Positions 55,507 through 63,702 of a DNA stretch of 64,000 bases are shown here, piece by piece. The position numbers and the translations under genes were made by a program. Source of the DNA: Demequina iriomotensis (lineage in GTDB: Bacteria; Actinomycetota; Actinomycetes; Actinomycetales; Demequinaceae); NCBI RefSeq assembly GCF_000971395.1, contig NZ_BBME01000009.1:434001-498000 (forward strand), in the 5' to 3' direction. The first letter of the stretch is position 1; each line of letters starts with the position of its first letter. The notes under the pieces were generated by a model, which saw nothing but the letters and a program-made list of their open reading frames with translations, was not told the DNA's origin and ran no database searches.

Positions 55507-57290
55507 CGGATCAGCTCCTCGTCCACCCGGAACGCCCAGTCGGCGAACTGCTCGCCGTCCGCGCGCGTGTCCAGGTAGTTCTGGGTAACGCGCTCGACGT
55601 ACTCGGGCATTCCGTGCTGCGTCACCTTGTGCGCGCGGATCTTGCGGCCGAAGTCGTTGTCCTCGCCGCGCCCGAGGCGTCCGCCCAGGTGGACCTGGAA
55701 GCCGGGCACCTGCTCGCCCGTCTCCTCGTCGAGCACCAGCTGGCCCTTGAAGCCGATGTCCGCGATCTGCACGCGGGCGCACGAGTTCGGGCAGCCGTTC
55801 ACGTGGACGGTGATCGGGCTGTCGAGTGTCGGGAACTTCTCGTCGAGCACCTTCACCACCTCGCGCGCCGTCGCCTTGGTCTCGACGATCGCGAGCTTGC
55901 AGTACTCGATGCCGGTGCACGCGATGACGTTGCGGTGGAACTCGCCGGGCTCCGACTCGAGCTCGAGTGCGCGCAGGCCGTTGACCACGTCGCTCACACG
56001 CTCCTCGGGGATGTCGAGGATGAGGATCTTCTGCAGCGGAGTGAGGCGGATGCGGTCCGAGCCGACGGACTCCGCGATGTCGGCGATGCGCTGGAGCTTG
56101 TCGCCCGAGATGCGGCCGGCGACCGGCGCGACGCCGACGTACCAGCGGCCGTCCTTCTGCTCGTGGATGCCCACGTGGTCGCCGCGGTCCCCGGGGGTCG
56201 CCTGCTTCGGGGCGGGGCCCTTCGGGAGCTCGTAGCCGAGGTAGTCGTCCTGGAGCACCTGAAGGAACTTCTCGGCGCCCCACGCCTTCACCACGAACTT
56301 GAGGCGCGCGCGGGTGCGCAGGCGACGGTAGCCGTGGTCGCGGAAGATGCTGATGACGCCCTTCCACACCTCGTGCGCGATCTCCGGCTTCACGAAGACG
56401 CCGAGGCGCAGGCCCAGCATCGGGTTGACGGACAACCCGCCGCCGACCCACAGGTCGTAGCCGATGCCGAGCTCGGGGTGCTCGACCGCGCAGAACGCGA
56501 CGTCCTGGACCTCGTGGAGGATGTCGGGGATGGGCTGGCCCGTGAAGGCGGTCTTGAACTTGCGCGGCAGGTTCGAGAACTCCGGCGAGCCGATGTACAG
56601 CTCCTTGATCTGCTCGATCTGGGGAGTCGGGTCGATGAGCTCGTCCTTGGCGACGCCGGCCACGGGCGAGGCCAGGATCACGCGCGGCACGTCGCCGCAC
56701 GCCTCCTCGGAGCCCAGGCCCACGGCCTCCGTGCGGCGGAAGATCTCGGGGACGTCCTCGATGCGGATCCAGTGGAGCTGGATGTTCTGGCGGTCCGAGA
56801 CGTCGGCGGTCTCGCGCCCGAACTCGCTCGAGATCTGCCCGATCTCGCGGGCCTGCGCGACCGACAGCTGGCCGCCGTCGGAGCGGACGCGGAGCATGAA
56901 GTACTCGTCGTCGAGCTGGTGCGGCTCGAGGATCGCGGTCTTGCCGCCGTCGATCCCGGGGCGGCGCTGCGTGTAGAGCCCCCACCAGCGGAAGCGGCCG
57001 CGCAGGTCGGTCGGAGGGATCGACCAGAAGCCCCACTTGGAGTAGAGGTTCTCGATGCGGCCGCGCACCTCGAGGGGGTCGCTGACCGCCTTGAACTCCT
57101 CGTTCGGGTTGAGCGGGGTGCGGTCGCCCGCGGCCCACTGGCCGTCCTTCGACGCGGTGTTCTTGCGTGCGGCGGCCTCGCGGGTGCGGATGAGACGCGC
57201 CTCCTCGCGGTGGCGGCGGCGCTCCTCGGCGTCGCTCAGCGCCTGAGGGGCAGGGGTGTCGGCCCCGGTCTGCTCGGTGGTGGTGCTCAC
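55503..57290 (-). CDS. sir: Ferredoxin-type sulfite reductase (nitrite/sulfite reductase family)
   Basis: This is a 595-residue siroheme/[4Fe-4S] enzyme reducing sulfite to sulfide. The cluster ligands are in ACTGIEYCKLAI (C-x5-C) and NGCPNSCARV (C-x3-C), typical of the family. The repeated ferredoxin-like halves (YFMLRVRSDGGQLS, WYVGVAPVAGRIS) are visible. The charged N-terminal 50 residues are variable. Pairing with APS-type CysH favours sulfite over nitrite as substrate. The GTG at 57290 has GGAG 7 nt upstream. A cysteine-rich leader peptide and a hairpin precede it. Confidence 0.92.
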   Translation of the reverse strand: MSTTTEQTGADTPAPQALSDAEERRRHREEARLIRTREAAARKNTASKDGQWAAGDRTPLNPNEEFKAVSDPLEVRGRIENLYSKWGFWSIPPTDLRGRFRWWGLYTQRRPGIDGGKTAILEPHQLDDEYFMLRVRSDGGQLSVAQAREIGQISSEFGRETADVSDRQNIQLHWIRIEDVPEIFRRTEAVGLGSEEACGDVPRVILASPVAGVAKDELIDPTPQIEQIKELYIGSPEFSNLPRKFKTAFTGQPIPDILHEVQDVAFCAVEHPELGIGYDLWVGGGLSVNPMLGLRLGVFVKPEIAHEVWKGVISIFRDHGYRRLRTRARLKFVVKAWGAEKFLQVLQDDYLGYELPKGPAPKQATPGDRGDHVGIHEQKDGRWYVGVAPVAGRISGDKLQRIADIAESVGSDRIRLTPLQKILILDIPEERVSDVVNGLRALELESEPGEFHRNVIACTGIEYCKLAIVETKATAREVVKVLDEKFPTLDSPITVHVNGCPNSCARVQIADIGFKGQLVLDEETGEQVPGFQVHLGGRLGRGEDNDFGRKIRAHKVTQHGMPEYVERVTQNYLDTRADGEQFADWAFRVDEELIR

Positions 57291-57339
57291 AGCGGCTCCA
57301 GGAGTGTTCAGGAGGGGGAGCTACGGCGTGGCGAGATAG

Positions 57340-57359
57340 CGCTCGTCAGGCCGAGCGCC
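57340..57359 (-). promoter_or_regulatory. Hairpin between leader peptide and sulfite reductase
   Basis: GCGCTCG and CGAGCGC form a perfect 7-bp stem with a 6-nt loop. It begins 29 nt after the leader-peptide stop and ends about 50 nt before the GTG at 57290. It could be one arm of an attenuation structure controlled by ribosome progress over the cysteine codons. Confidence 0.45.
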
Positions 57360-57388
57360 CTGGATGGTCGGGACGATCCGTGGGCGAC

Positions 57389-57457
57389 TCAGGCCGACAG
57401 ACACATGGCACAGCGAACACAGCACGTGCGTGCCGGGATGTTCACCGAGATAGCCAT
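57389..57457 (-). CDS. Cysteine-rich leader peptide (22 codons), putative cysteine attenuator
   Basis: This small open frame reads MAISVNIPART then CCVRCAMCLSA and stops, with four cysteines in eight residues, the last at position 19. It lies 98 nt upstream of the sulfite reductase start on the same strand. In mycobacteria, polycysteine small ORFs ahead of sulfur-assimilation genes act as cysteine-responsive attenuators, and short leader peptides precede many actinobacterial sulfur operons. No clear Shine-Dalgarno sequence is present. CATCAT sits 7 nt upstream of the ATG and could be a -10 for a leaderless transcript. The function is inferred from position and composition. Confidence 0.65.
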   Translation of the reverse strand: MAISVNIPARTCCVRCAMCLSA

Positions 57458-57658
57458 GGCGGCGATGATGACACATCACCGGCCCGGTTGGGAACCCCGT
57501 TCGTCCGATTCGGCAAGGGACCAGGGTCCCAGGTAGCAGGCCACATGCCCCGGGGGGTGTCAGTCCGAGGGGTCCTTCGGCCCGGGCGGATGCACGATGC
57601 GGTGCCTACCCTGGCGAGCGAGGCGGCCGGACATGCCTGCCGCGGATCGGGGGAGCGG

Positions 57659-59566
57659 GTGACCGGCGAGGGCCGCTTCGACGTCGACGGGTTCCTGCGC
57701 GAGCTCGACCAGGTGTTCGCCGAGCATCGCGGGGCGACCCACGCGGAGCCGCTGGTGCGCGAGGCGCTCGCGGCGACGCGCGACCTCGGCGACCGCGCCG
57801 CAGAGCTCACCGTGGCCAACGAGGCGATGGGCCTGATGCGCTCGCTCGGCCGCCATGACGAGGCGCTCGGGATGGCCGATGCGGCGATCGCGCTCGTGGC
57901 CGCCCTCGGGCTCGACGGCTCCGAGGCGCATGCCACCACGCTCATCAACGTCGCCACCGCGCGACGCGCCGCCGGACGGCTGGACGATGCGCGCGTCGGG
58001 TACGAGCGCGCGCTCGAGGTCGCGGCCGTCGCGTTCGGCCCGCGCGACAGGCGGGTCGCCGCGTTGCGCAACAACCTCGCGCTCCTGCTGTCCGACCGGG
58101 GCGAGCACCGGGCGGCGCGCGCCGAGCTGCTCGCGGCGCTCGCGGTCCTCGAGGCCGCCTCGGTGGACCCGGGGGCGGACCTCGACATCGCGTCGAGCCG
58201 CACCAACCTCGCGCTCGAGTGCGTCCGGCTCGGCCTCGACGCCGAGGCGGTCACGCACGCCGAGGCGTCGATGGAGATCTTCAGGCGCGGCGCTCACGAG
58301 CGTGATCCGCACTACGCCGCGGCGCTCGCGGGGCATGCGGAGGTCAGCCTCCTCATGGGCCGTCCGGCCGACGCCGTCGACGCGTACGCCCGCGCCCTCG
58401 CGGTGGTCGAGGAGTGCTACGGGCGCGGATCCGACGCGTACGCGGTGACGGAGGCGAACCTCGCCGAGGCGCGCGCCAGGCAGGGCCCCCGCGCCGCATC
58501 GTCCCCCCGCGCGTCGTCCCCGGCGGCGCCGATCGGCGCGCCGGAGCCGCACGCGGCTCCCGACCCCGTCACGGGGCTCGAGCTCGCCCGCTCGTACTGG
58601 GAGCAGGTGGGGTTGCCGATGCTCGAGGAGCGCCACCCTGCGCTGCTGGCGCGGGCGGCGGTCGGGCTCGTGGGGCACGGCTCCGACCGCTACGGCTTCG
58701 ACGATGCGTGGTCGCGCGACCACGACTGGGGCCCGGGCTTCTGCGTGTGGCTCACCGCGGAGGATCATGCGCGTCACGGCGCGGCGCTGCAGGCGGACTA
58801 CGACGCGCTGCCCCGCGAGCACCGGGGGCACGTGTGGGGGCCGGAGACCCCGCGAGCCGCGGGCCGCCGCGTCGGGGTGTTCGAGGTCGGGGGGTTCTTC
58901 GAGTCGCTGACGGGCCACCGCGAGGCGCCGGGCGCCGACGCGCCGCATGCGTGGATGCTCCTCGACGAGGCGACGCTCGCCGCGGCGACCAACGGCGCCG
59001 TGTTCCGCGACCCGCTCGGCGCGTTCTCGCGCGTCCGCGACGGCTTCCGGCGCATGCCCGAGGACGTGCGGATCGCGCTGGTCTCCCGGCGGATCGGGAT
59101 GATGGCGCAGGCCGGCCAGTACAACGTCCCGCGCATGCTCGCGCGCGGCGACGGCGAGGCGGCCTGGGTCGCGGTCGGCGAGTTCGTGAGCGCCGCATCG
59201 TCCGCCGTGCTCCTGCTCAACCGGCCGTCGTCGGCGGGCTACCTGCCGTACTACAAGTGGCGCTTCGCGGCCCTGCGCGCGCTCGCCGCGCGGCCCGCGT
59301 CGCGGCTGCCCGGGGTGCATCCGCTCCTGTCCGACGCGGTCCGGCTCGCGTCGGCCGCGTGCCTGGGCGGCGCCGGCTTCGGCGAGGGCGGCGCCGGCGC
59401 GGGACCGGCGCGCGCGGCTCTGGAGGCCGCCATCGCGGAGGCGTGCGCGCTCGTGGCCGGCGAGCTGCGGACGCAGGGGCTGTCGCGATCGGGCGACCCG
59501 TTCCTCGAGGCGCATCGCGCGGAGCTGGACGCACGCATCGGCGATCCCTGGTTGCGCGGGCTGTGA
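57659..59566 (+). CDS. TPR protein with DUF4037 nucleotidyltransferase-fold domain
   Basis: This is a 635-residue protein. The first about 280 residues are tetratricopeptide-like helical repeats (RAAGRLDDARVGYERALEVA, LLMGRPADAVDAYARALAVV). An Ala/Ser/Pro linker follows. The second half matches DUF4037, with GHGSDRYGFDDAWSRDHDWG (about 338-357), a GS-x-DD/D-x-D pattern typical of nucleotidyltransferase folds. The GTG at 57659 has GGGGAG 4 nt upstream. It is immediately followed by a DUF4125 gene, a recurrent partner of DUF4037. The substrate is unknown; aminoglycoside or nucleotide transfer is only a fold-level idea. Confidence 0.82.
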   Translation: MTGEGRFDVDGFLRELDQVFAEHRGATHAEPLVREALAATRDLGDRAAELTVANEAMGLMRSLGRHDEALGMADAAIALVAALGLDGSEAHATTLINVATARRAAGRLDDARVGYERALEVAAVAFGPRDRRVAALRNNLALLLSDRGEHRAARAELLAALAVLEAASVDPGADLDIASSRTNLALECVRLGLDAEAVTHAEASMEIFRRGAHERDPHYAAALAGHAEVSLLMGRPADAVDAYARALAVVEECYGRGSDAYAVTEANLAEARARQGPRAASSPRASSPAAPIGAPEPHAAPDPVTGLELARSYWEQVGLPMLEERHPALLARAAVGLVGHGSDRYGFDDAWSRDHDWGPGFCVWLTAEDHARHGAALQADYDALPREHRGHVWGPETPRAAGRRVGVFEVGGFFESLTGHREAPGADAPHAWMLLDEATLAAATNGAVFRDPLGAFSRVRDGFRRMPEDVRIALVSRRIGMMAQAGQYNVPRMLARGDGEAAWVAVGEFVSAASSAVLLLNRPSSAGYLPYYKWRFAALRALAARPASRLPGVHPLLSDAVRLASAACLGGAGFGEGGAGAGPARAALEAAIAEACALVAGELRTQGLSRSGDPFLEAHRAELDARIGDPWLRGL

Positions 59567-59573
59567 GGCGACC

Positions 59574-60215
59574 GTGAGCGAGACGTACGACGAGCGCGCG
59601 GCCCGCATGGCGCGAGCGCGCGAGGTGGTCGCGCTCGAGTGGGAGCAGTTCCAGCGCGTGCGCGGCGACGATGGGCGCGCGGCGTGCCAGGACGACCCGG
59701 CCGAGTTCGAGGTGCAGCGCCTGGGCCAGTTCATGACGTGGCCCATGCCGCTCCTGGACTCGTACCGGGACGACCTCACGGCGGCCGAGGCCTCGGGCCG
59801 GAACCTCCTGACCGAGAAGTACGCCCGCATGATGGAGACCACCGAGCCGGGCCGGTTCGCCCGGGAGCTTGCGCCGCACATTCCCGCGCTGTCCGCGCTG
59901 CGCCTCGCTGCCCAGGAGCGCATCGTCGCCATCCAGGTGGCGTGGGCGCGCGAGTTCCACGCGGGGTATCCGGCGCTCGCGGCGGGCATGCGCGTGCTCA
60001 CCACCGCGGAGGACACGCGGGACGCCACATCCTTCGAGACGTACCTGCGGGGCGAGCTCGGCACGTACTCGGAGCGCACGCTCGCGCTCTACGGCGAGCT
60101 GGTCGACTCGCTCGTCGCGGCGGCCCAGAACCTCACGTGGCGCACGCTCGCGTACACGGTGATCCTGGCCGGCTACCGCGACCTCGAGGCGGCGGAGGCC
60201 GCGCACGCGAGGTAG
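59574..60215 (+). CDS. DUF4125 protein, partner of the DUF4037 protein
   Basis: This is a 213-residue, mostly helical, soluble protein. Family-like segments are REVVALEWEQFQRVRG, CQDDPAEFEVQRLGQFMTWP, LLTEKYARMMETTEP and the C-terminal TLAYTVILAGYRDLE. It matches DUF4125, whose members usually sit beside DUF4037 genes. The GTG start is 7 nt after the upstream stop. No function is established; the shared operon suggests that the two proteins act together. Confidence 0.8.
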   Translation: MSETYDERAARMARAREVVALEWEQFQRVRGDDGRAACQDDPAEFEVQRLGQFMTWPMPLLDSYRDDLTAAEASGRNLLTEKYARMMETTEPGRFARELAPHIPALSALRLAAQERIVAIQVAWAREFHAGYPALAAGMRVLTTAEDTRDATSFETYLRGELGTYSERTLALYGELVDSLVAAAQNLTWRTLAYTVILAGYRDLEAAEAAHAR

Positions 60216-60330
60216 GCCGCGCATCGTCCCGCCGCCCGCCACGCACGATACCCCGCCGGGCATCTAGCAGGACGGATGCCCCGGGGGGTACGAGCCGCCC
60301 GCCGTTGGCGGGACCCGCGCATGACGTGTC

Positions 60331-60336
60331 TATACT
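60331..60336 (+). promoter_or_regulatory. -10 element upstream of fprA
   Basis: TATACT preceded by TGTC is the best -10 match in the 207-bp spacer before fprA. TTGGCG at 60305 is a possible -35 with a long 20-nt spacer. The leader to the GTG at 60423 would be about 80 nt. The spacer also carries ATGCCCCGGGGGGTA at 60276-60290. Confidence 0.45.
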
Positions 60337-60422
60337 CTGGTGCCGTTCGCCGGGCCCGGGAAGCGGCGGACCTCGTCCCCCTCCCCGGATGCACCAGCCC
60401 GCCCGCACCTCGAGGAGTTCCT

Positions 60423-61817
60423 GTGACGACCGAACGCCCGCTCCGCGTCGCCATCATCGGCGCCGGACCGGCCGGCACCTATGCCGCCGACATCCTGTCC
60501 AAGACCGACCTCAACGTGTCGATCGACATCATCGAGCGGCTCCCCGCTCCGTTCGGGCTCGTGCGCTACGGCGTCGCGCCCGACCACCCGCGCATCAAGC
60601 AGATCATCGTCGCGCTCGCGAACGTCATCGGCCGCGGCGACATCCGCCTCCTGGCCAATGTCGACGTGGGGACGGACATCTCGCTCGAGGAGCTCCGCGA
60701 GCACTACGACGCGGTGATCTTCGCGACCGGCTCCTTCAAGGACGCCGACCTCGACATCCCTGGTATCGACCTGGAGGGCTCGTTCGGCGCCGCCGACTTC
60801 GTGTCCTGGTACGACGGCCACCCGGACGTACCCCGCACGTGGCCGCTCGACGCGAAGGAGGTCGCGATCTTCGGCGTCGGCAACGTCGGGCTGGACGTCG
60901 CGCGCATCCTCGCGAAGCACGTCAAGGACCTCATGCCGACGGAGATCCCGGCCAACGTGGTCGAGGGCCTGTCGTCCTCGCCCGTCACCGACGTCCACGT
61001 CTTCGGGCGCCGCGGCCCCGCGCAGGCGAAGTTCTCGCCGCTCGAGCTGCGCGAGCTCGGCCACGTGCCCGACGTCGACATCGTCGTGTACCCGGAGACC
61101 GACTACGAGTTCGACGAGGCCTCGATGGAGATCGCGGAGAACAACAAGCAGCAGAAGCAGGTGGTCAAGACCCTGACCGACTACGCGCTCAAGGAGCCGG
61201 GCACCGCGTCGCGTCGCATCCACCTCCACTTCCTGCAGAGCCCGCACGAGGTGCTCGGCGAGGACGGCAAGGTCGTGGGCGTCCGCATGGAGCGCACCGC
61301 GCTGCAGGGCGACGGCAACGTCAAGGGCACCGGCGAGTTCATCGACTACCCGGTCCAAGCCGTGTACCGCGCGGTCGGCTACTGGGGCACGGAGATCGAG
61401 GGCATCCCGTTCAACGGCGCCAAGGGCACCATCCGCAACGAGGGCGGCCGCGTGGTCGACGAGTCCGGCGAGCACCTGCAGGGCTACTACGCGACCGGCT
61501 GGATCAAGCGCGGCCCCGTGGGCCTCATCGGCCACACCAAGTCCGACGCCTCGGAGACCATCGCGAACCTGGTCGAGGACGCGCCCTCGCTCTACGCCGA
61601 GACCAAGGCCACGCCGGCCCAGCTGAGCCCCGACAACGTGCTGCGCCTGCTCAAGTCGCGCGGCGTGCCGGTGGTGCAGTGGGCGGACTGGGAGATCCTC
61701 GACGCGCACGAGCGCGCGGTCGGCGAGCCCCACGGCCGCGAGCGCATCAAGGTGGTGCCGCGCGAGGAGATGACCGAGATCGCGCTGAGCCGCGCGGTCC
61801 ACAACGTCTCCCCCTGA
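60423..61817 (+). CDS. fprA: Ferredoxin/flavodoxin-NADP+ reductase, FprA type
   Basis: This is a 464-residue adrenodoxin-reductase-like flavoprotein. The FAD motif VAIIGAGPAGTYAADIL is near residue 8, then LPAPFGLVRYGVAPDHP, the NADP motif AIFGVGNVGLDVARIL, FGRRGPAQAKFSPLELREL and YATGWIKRGPVGLIG. It passes electrons between NADPH and ferredoxin, which in this region could feed the ferredoxin-type sulfite reductase. The GTG has AGGAG 5 nt upstream. The stop is followed by a strong hairpin. Confidence 0.94.
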   Translation: MTTERPLRVAIIGAGPAGTYAADILSKTDLNVSIDIIERLPAPFGLVRYGVAPDHPRIKQIIVALANVIGRGDIRLLANVDVGTDISLEELREHYDAVIFATGSFKDADLDIPGIDLEGSFGAADFVSWYDGHPDVPRTWPLDAKEVAIFGVGNVGLDVARILAKHVKDLMPTEIPANVVEGLSSSPVTDVHVFGRRGPAQAKFSPLELRELGHVPDVDIVVYPETDYEFDEASMEIAENNKQQKQVVKTLTDYALKEPGTASRRIHLHFLQSPHEVLGEDGKVVGVRMERTALQGDGNVKGTGEFIDYPVQAVYRAVGYWGTEIEGIPFNGAKGTIRNEGGRVVDESGEHLQGYYATGWIKRGPVGLIGHTKSDASETIANLVEDAPSLYAETKATPAQLSPDNVLRLLKSRGVPVVQWADWEILDAHERAVGEPHGRERIKVVPREEMTEIALSRAVHNVSP

Positions 61818-61850
61818 CGTGGATTCCCACTGACAGTGGTGAACCGTGGG

Positions 61851-61882
61851 GCCGATGCGACGGGGACGACCGTCGCATCGGC
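61851..61882 (+). terminator. Terminator after fprA
   Basis: GCCGATGCGACGG and CCGTCGCATCGGC form a perfect 13-bp stem with the loop GGACGA, 34 nt after the stop. A smaller perfect hairpin CCACTG-A-CAGTGG precedes it at 61827-61839. Confidence 0.8.
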
Positions 61883-62050
61883 CTCACGCGTCTCCGGCGG
61901 CACCTGCGTCATCGGAAGTCTCTGACGGACGCGCCACGCCTGGCAACCTGGGCTGACACCCGGTGCCGGAGGTCTGTGGCACGATTCCCCGCAGGGGGGA
62001 ACCGGCGTGTGCCGACGCACGTTCTCCCCCCGAGGGAAGGCGGAGGACAC

Positions 62051-62926
62051 GTGGGCAGGAAGTACTTCAACGGGCTCAAGACCACCGGTCTGTTCGTGGC
62101 GCTGTGGGCCGTGATGCTCACGCTGGGCTCGTTCGTGGGCGGCGGGCAGTTCCTGTGGGTCTTCGCTCTCCTGTCCGTCGCCGGCACCGCCTTCGGCTAC
62201 TGGAACTCCGCCTCGCTCGCGATCCGTGCGATGCACGCGCGTCCCGTCACCGAGGTCGAGCAGCCCGCGATGTACCGCATCGTGCGCGACCTCAGCCGCG
62301 AGGCCAACCAGCCCATGCCGCAGCTCTACGTGTCGCCCACCGCGGCGCCCAACGCGTTCGCGACCGGCCGCAACCCGCAGAACGCCGCCGTGTGCTGCAC
62401 CGAGGGGATCCTCGAGCTGCTCGACGAGCGCGAGCTGCGCGGCGTCCTGGGCCACGAGCTCATGCACGTGTACAACCGCGACATCCTCATCGGCTCGGTC
62501 GCGGCGGCCTTCGCGGGCATGATCACGGCGGTTGCGCAGATGATGTTCTTCTTCGGCGGTGGGCGCGATTCGCGCGACAACCCCCTCGGGATCTTCGGGC
62601 TGCTCGCGATGCTCATCCTGGCGCCCATCGCGGCGTCGCTCATCCGCATGGCGATCTCCCGCACGCGGGAGTACGACGCGGACGAGGACGGCGCGACCCT
62701 CACGGGCGACCCGCTCGCGCTCGCCTCGGCGCTGCGCAAGCTCGAGCAGGGCGTGAAGGCGCGCCCGCTCAAGGACTCGCCCCAGCTCGAGAACGTGTCA
62801 CACATGATGATCGCGAACCCGTTCCGCGGCGAGGGACTCGCGAACCTGTTCGGCACGCACCCGCCGATGGATCAGCGCATCGCGCGCCTCGAGGAGATGG
62901 CCCGCACCCGCGGGTTCCTGCGCTGA
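62051..62926 (+). CDS. htpX: Membrane zinc metalloprotease HtpX
   Basis: This is a 291-residue M48B protease. The zinc motif is HELMH in GVLGHELMHVYNRD, with the third ligand in REYDADEDG. Four hydrophobic segments surround the catalytic domain. HtpX degrades misfolded membrane proteins. The GTG at 62051 is chosen for GGAGG four bases upstream. The 233-bp spacer before it contains the fprA terminator. I see no other gene there. Confidence 0.94.
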   Translation: MGRKYFNGLKTTGLFVALWAVMLTLGSFVGGGQFLWVFALLSVAGTAFGYWNSASLAIRAMHARPVTEVEQPAMYRIVRDLSREANQPMPQLYVSPTAAPNAFATGRNPQNAAVCCTEGILELLDERELRGVLGHELMHVYNRDILIGSVAAAFAGMITAVAQMMFFFGGGRDSRDNPLGIFGLLAMLILAPIAASLIRMAISRTREYDADEDGATLTGDPLALASALRKLEQGVKARPLKDSPQLENVSHMMIANPFRGEGLANLFGTHPPMDQRIARLEEMARTRGFLR

Positions 62927-62960
62927 TGTGCTTGCCTGCCGCGCTGTCGGTGGCTCGACG

Positions 62961-62966
62961 TAGCGT
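62961..62966 (+). promoter_or_regulatory. -10 element, probable leaderless start of the cysteine hydrolase gene
   Basis: TAGCGT ends 6 nt before the GTG at 62973, with no Shine-Dalgarno sequence. Confidence 0.45.
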
Positions 62967-62972
62967 GGTCCC

Positions 62973-63524
62973 GTGAGCCTCTTCCGGGACCGTGACGGCA
63001 CCGCGCTCGTCGTCATCGACATGCAGCGCGACGTGGTCGCGTCCGCGGTCGACCGCGACGGCGTGATCGCGCGGATCTGCGACCTGGTTGCGCGGGCGCG
63101 CGCGGCAGACGTGCCCGTCGTGTGGGTCCAGGACACCCTCGACGGCCGCGTGGGCGAGGACGGGTGGAGGCTCGTGCCCGAGCTGGTCCCCGTCGACGGC
63201 GAGCAGGTCGTCGCGAAGGAGCACGGCGACGCCTTCGAGGGCACCGCCCTCGAGGACGTGCTCGCGGGAGCCGGGGCGGGGTCGCTGGCGGTCTGCGGCG
63301 CGCAGACCGATGCGTGCGTGCGCTCGACCCTGCACGGCGCCTTCGTCCGCGGCTACGACGTGACGCTCGTGGCGGACGCGCACACCACGGAGGACCTCAC
63401 CGCGTACGGGGCGCCGCCTCCCGCGCAGGTCATCGCGCACACGAATCTCTACTGGCGGTATCAGAGCGCGCCGGGGCGGACCGCGCGCGTGGTCGAGGCC
63501 GCCGCGCTGGCGTTCGACGCCTGA
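62973..63524 (+). CDS. Isochorismatase-family cysteine hydrolase
   Basis: This is a 183-residue alpha/beta hydrolase of the isochorismatase-like family. The catalytic triad is readable: Asp16 in VVIDMQRDVV, Lys in VVAKEHGDAFEGT and Cys in GAQTDACVRSTLHGA. This set fits nicotinamidase or N-carbamoyl amidohydrolase-type enzymes, not true isochorismatase (which lacks the Cys). No signal peptide. The substrate is unknown. Despite the family name, there is no reason to link it to the menaquinone pathway. Confidence 0.88.
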   Translation: MSLFRDRDGTALVVIDMQRDVVASAVDRDGVIARICDLVARARAADVPVVWVQDTLDGRVGEDGWRLVPELVPVDGEQVVAKEHGDAFEGTALEDVLAGAGAGSLAVCGAQTDACVRSTLHGAFVRGYDVTLVADAHTTEDLTAYGAPPPAQVIAHTNLYWRYQSAPGRTARVVEAAALAFDA

Positions 63525-63702
63525 GGTGGCGCGGTTGGCGATGTGCGGCAGATGCTGTGCATGTGCGTCGCCGACTGTGAGCGGGTCCGGCCGGATCGGT
63601 CCCGCTCAGTGCAGGTAGCCGTCGCCGAGCGCGTTTGCGATCTGGTGTTTGCCGTGGGGTTCCGTCAGACTCTCCGCGTGAGCGACGCTTGGGGGAGGCG
63701 CT

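Noticed and set aside
57405-57536. Plus-strand small frame beginning MAQRTQHVRAGMF
   Set aside because: It overlaps the minus-strand cysteine-rich leader. It has no Shine-Dalgarno sequence and no gene in register downstream, and the minus-strand frame explains the region better.
62973-63524. True isochorismatase feeding on the menaquinone intermediate
   Set aside because: The protein keeps the Asp-Lys-Cys triad of cysteine hydrolases, which true isochorismatases lack, and it is far from the men genes.
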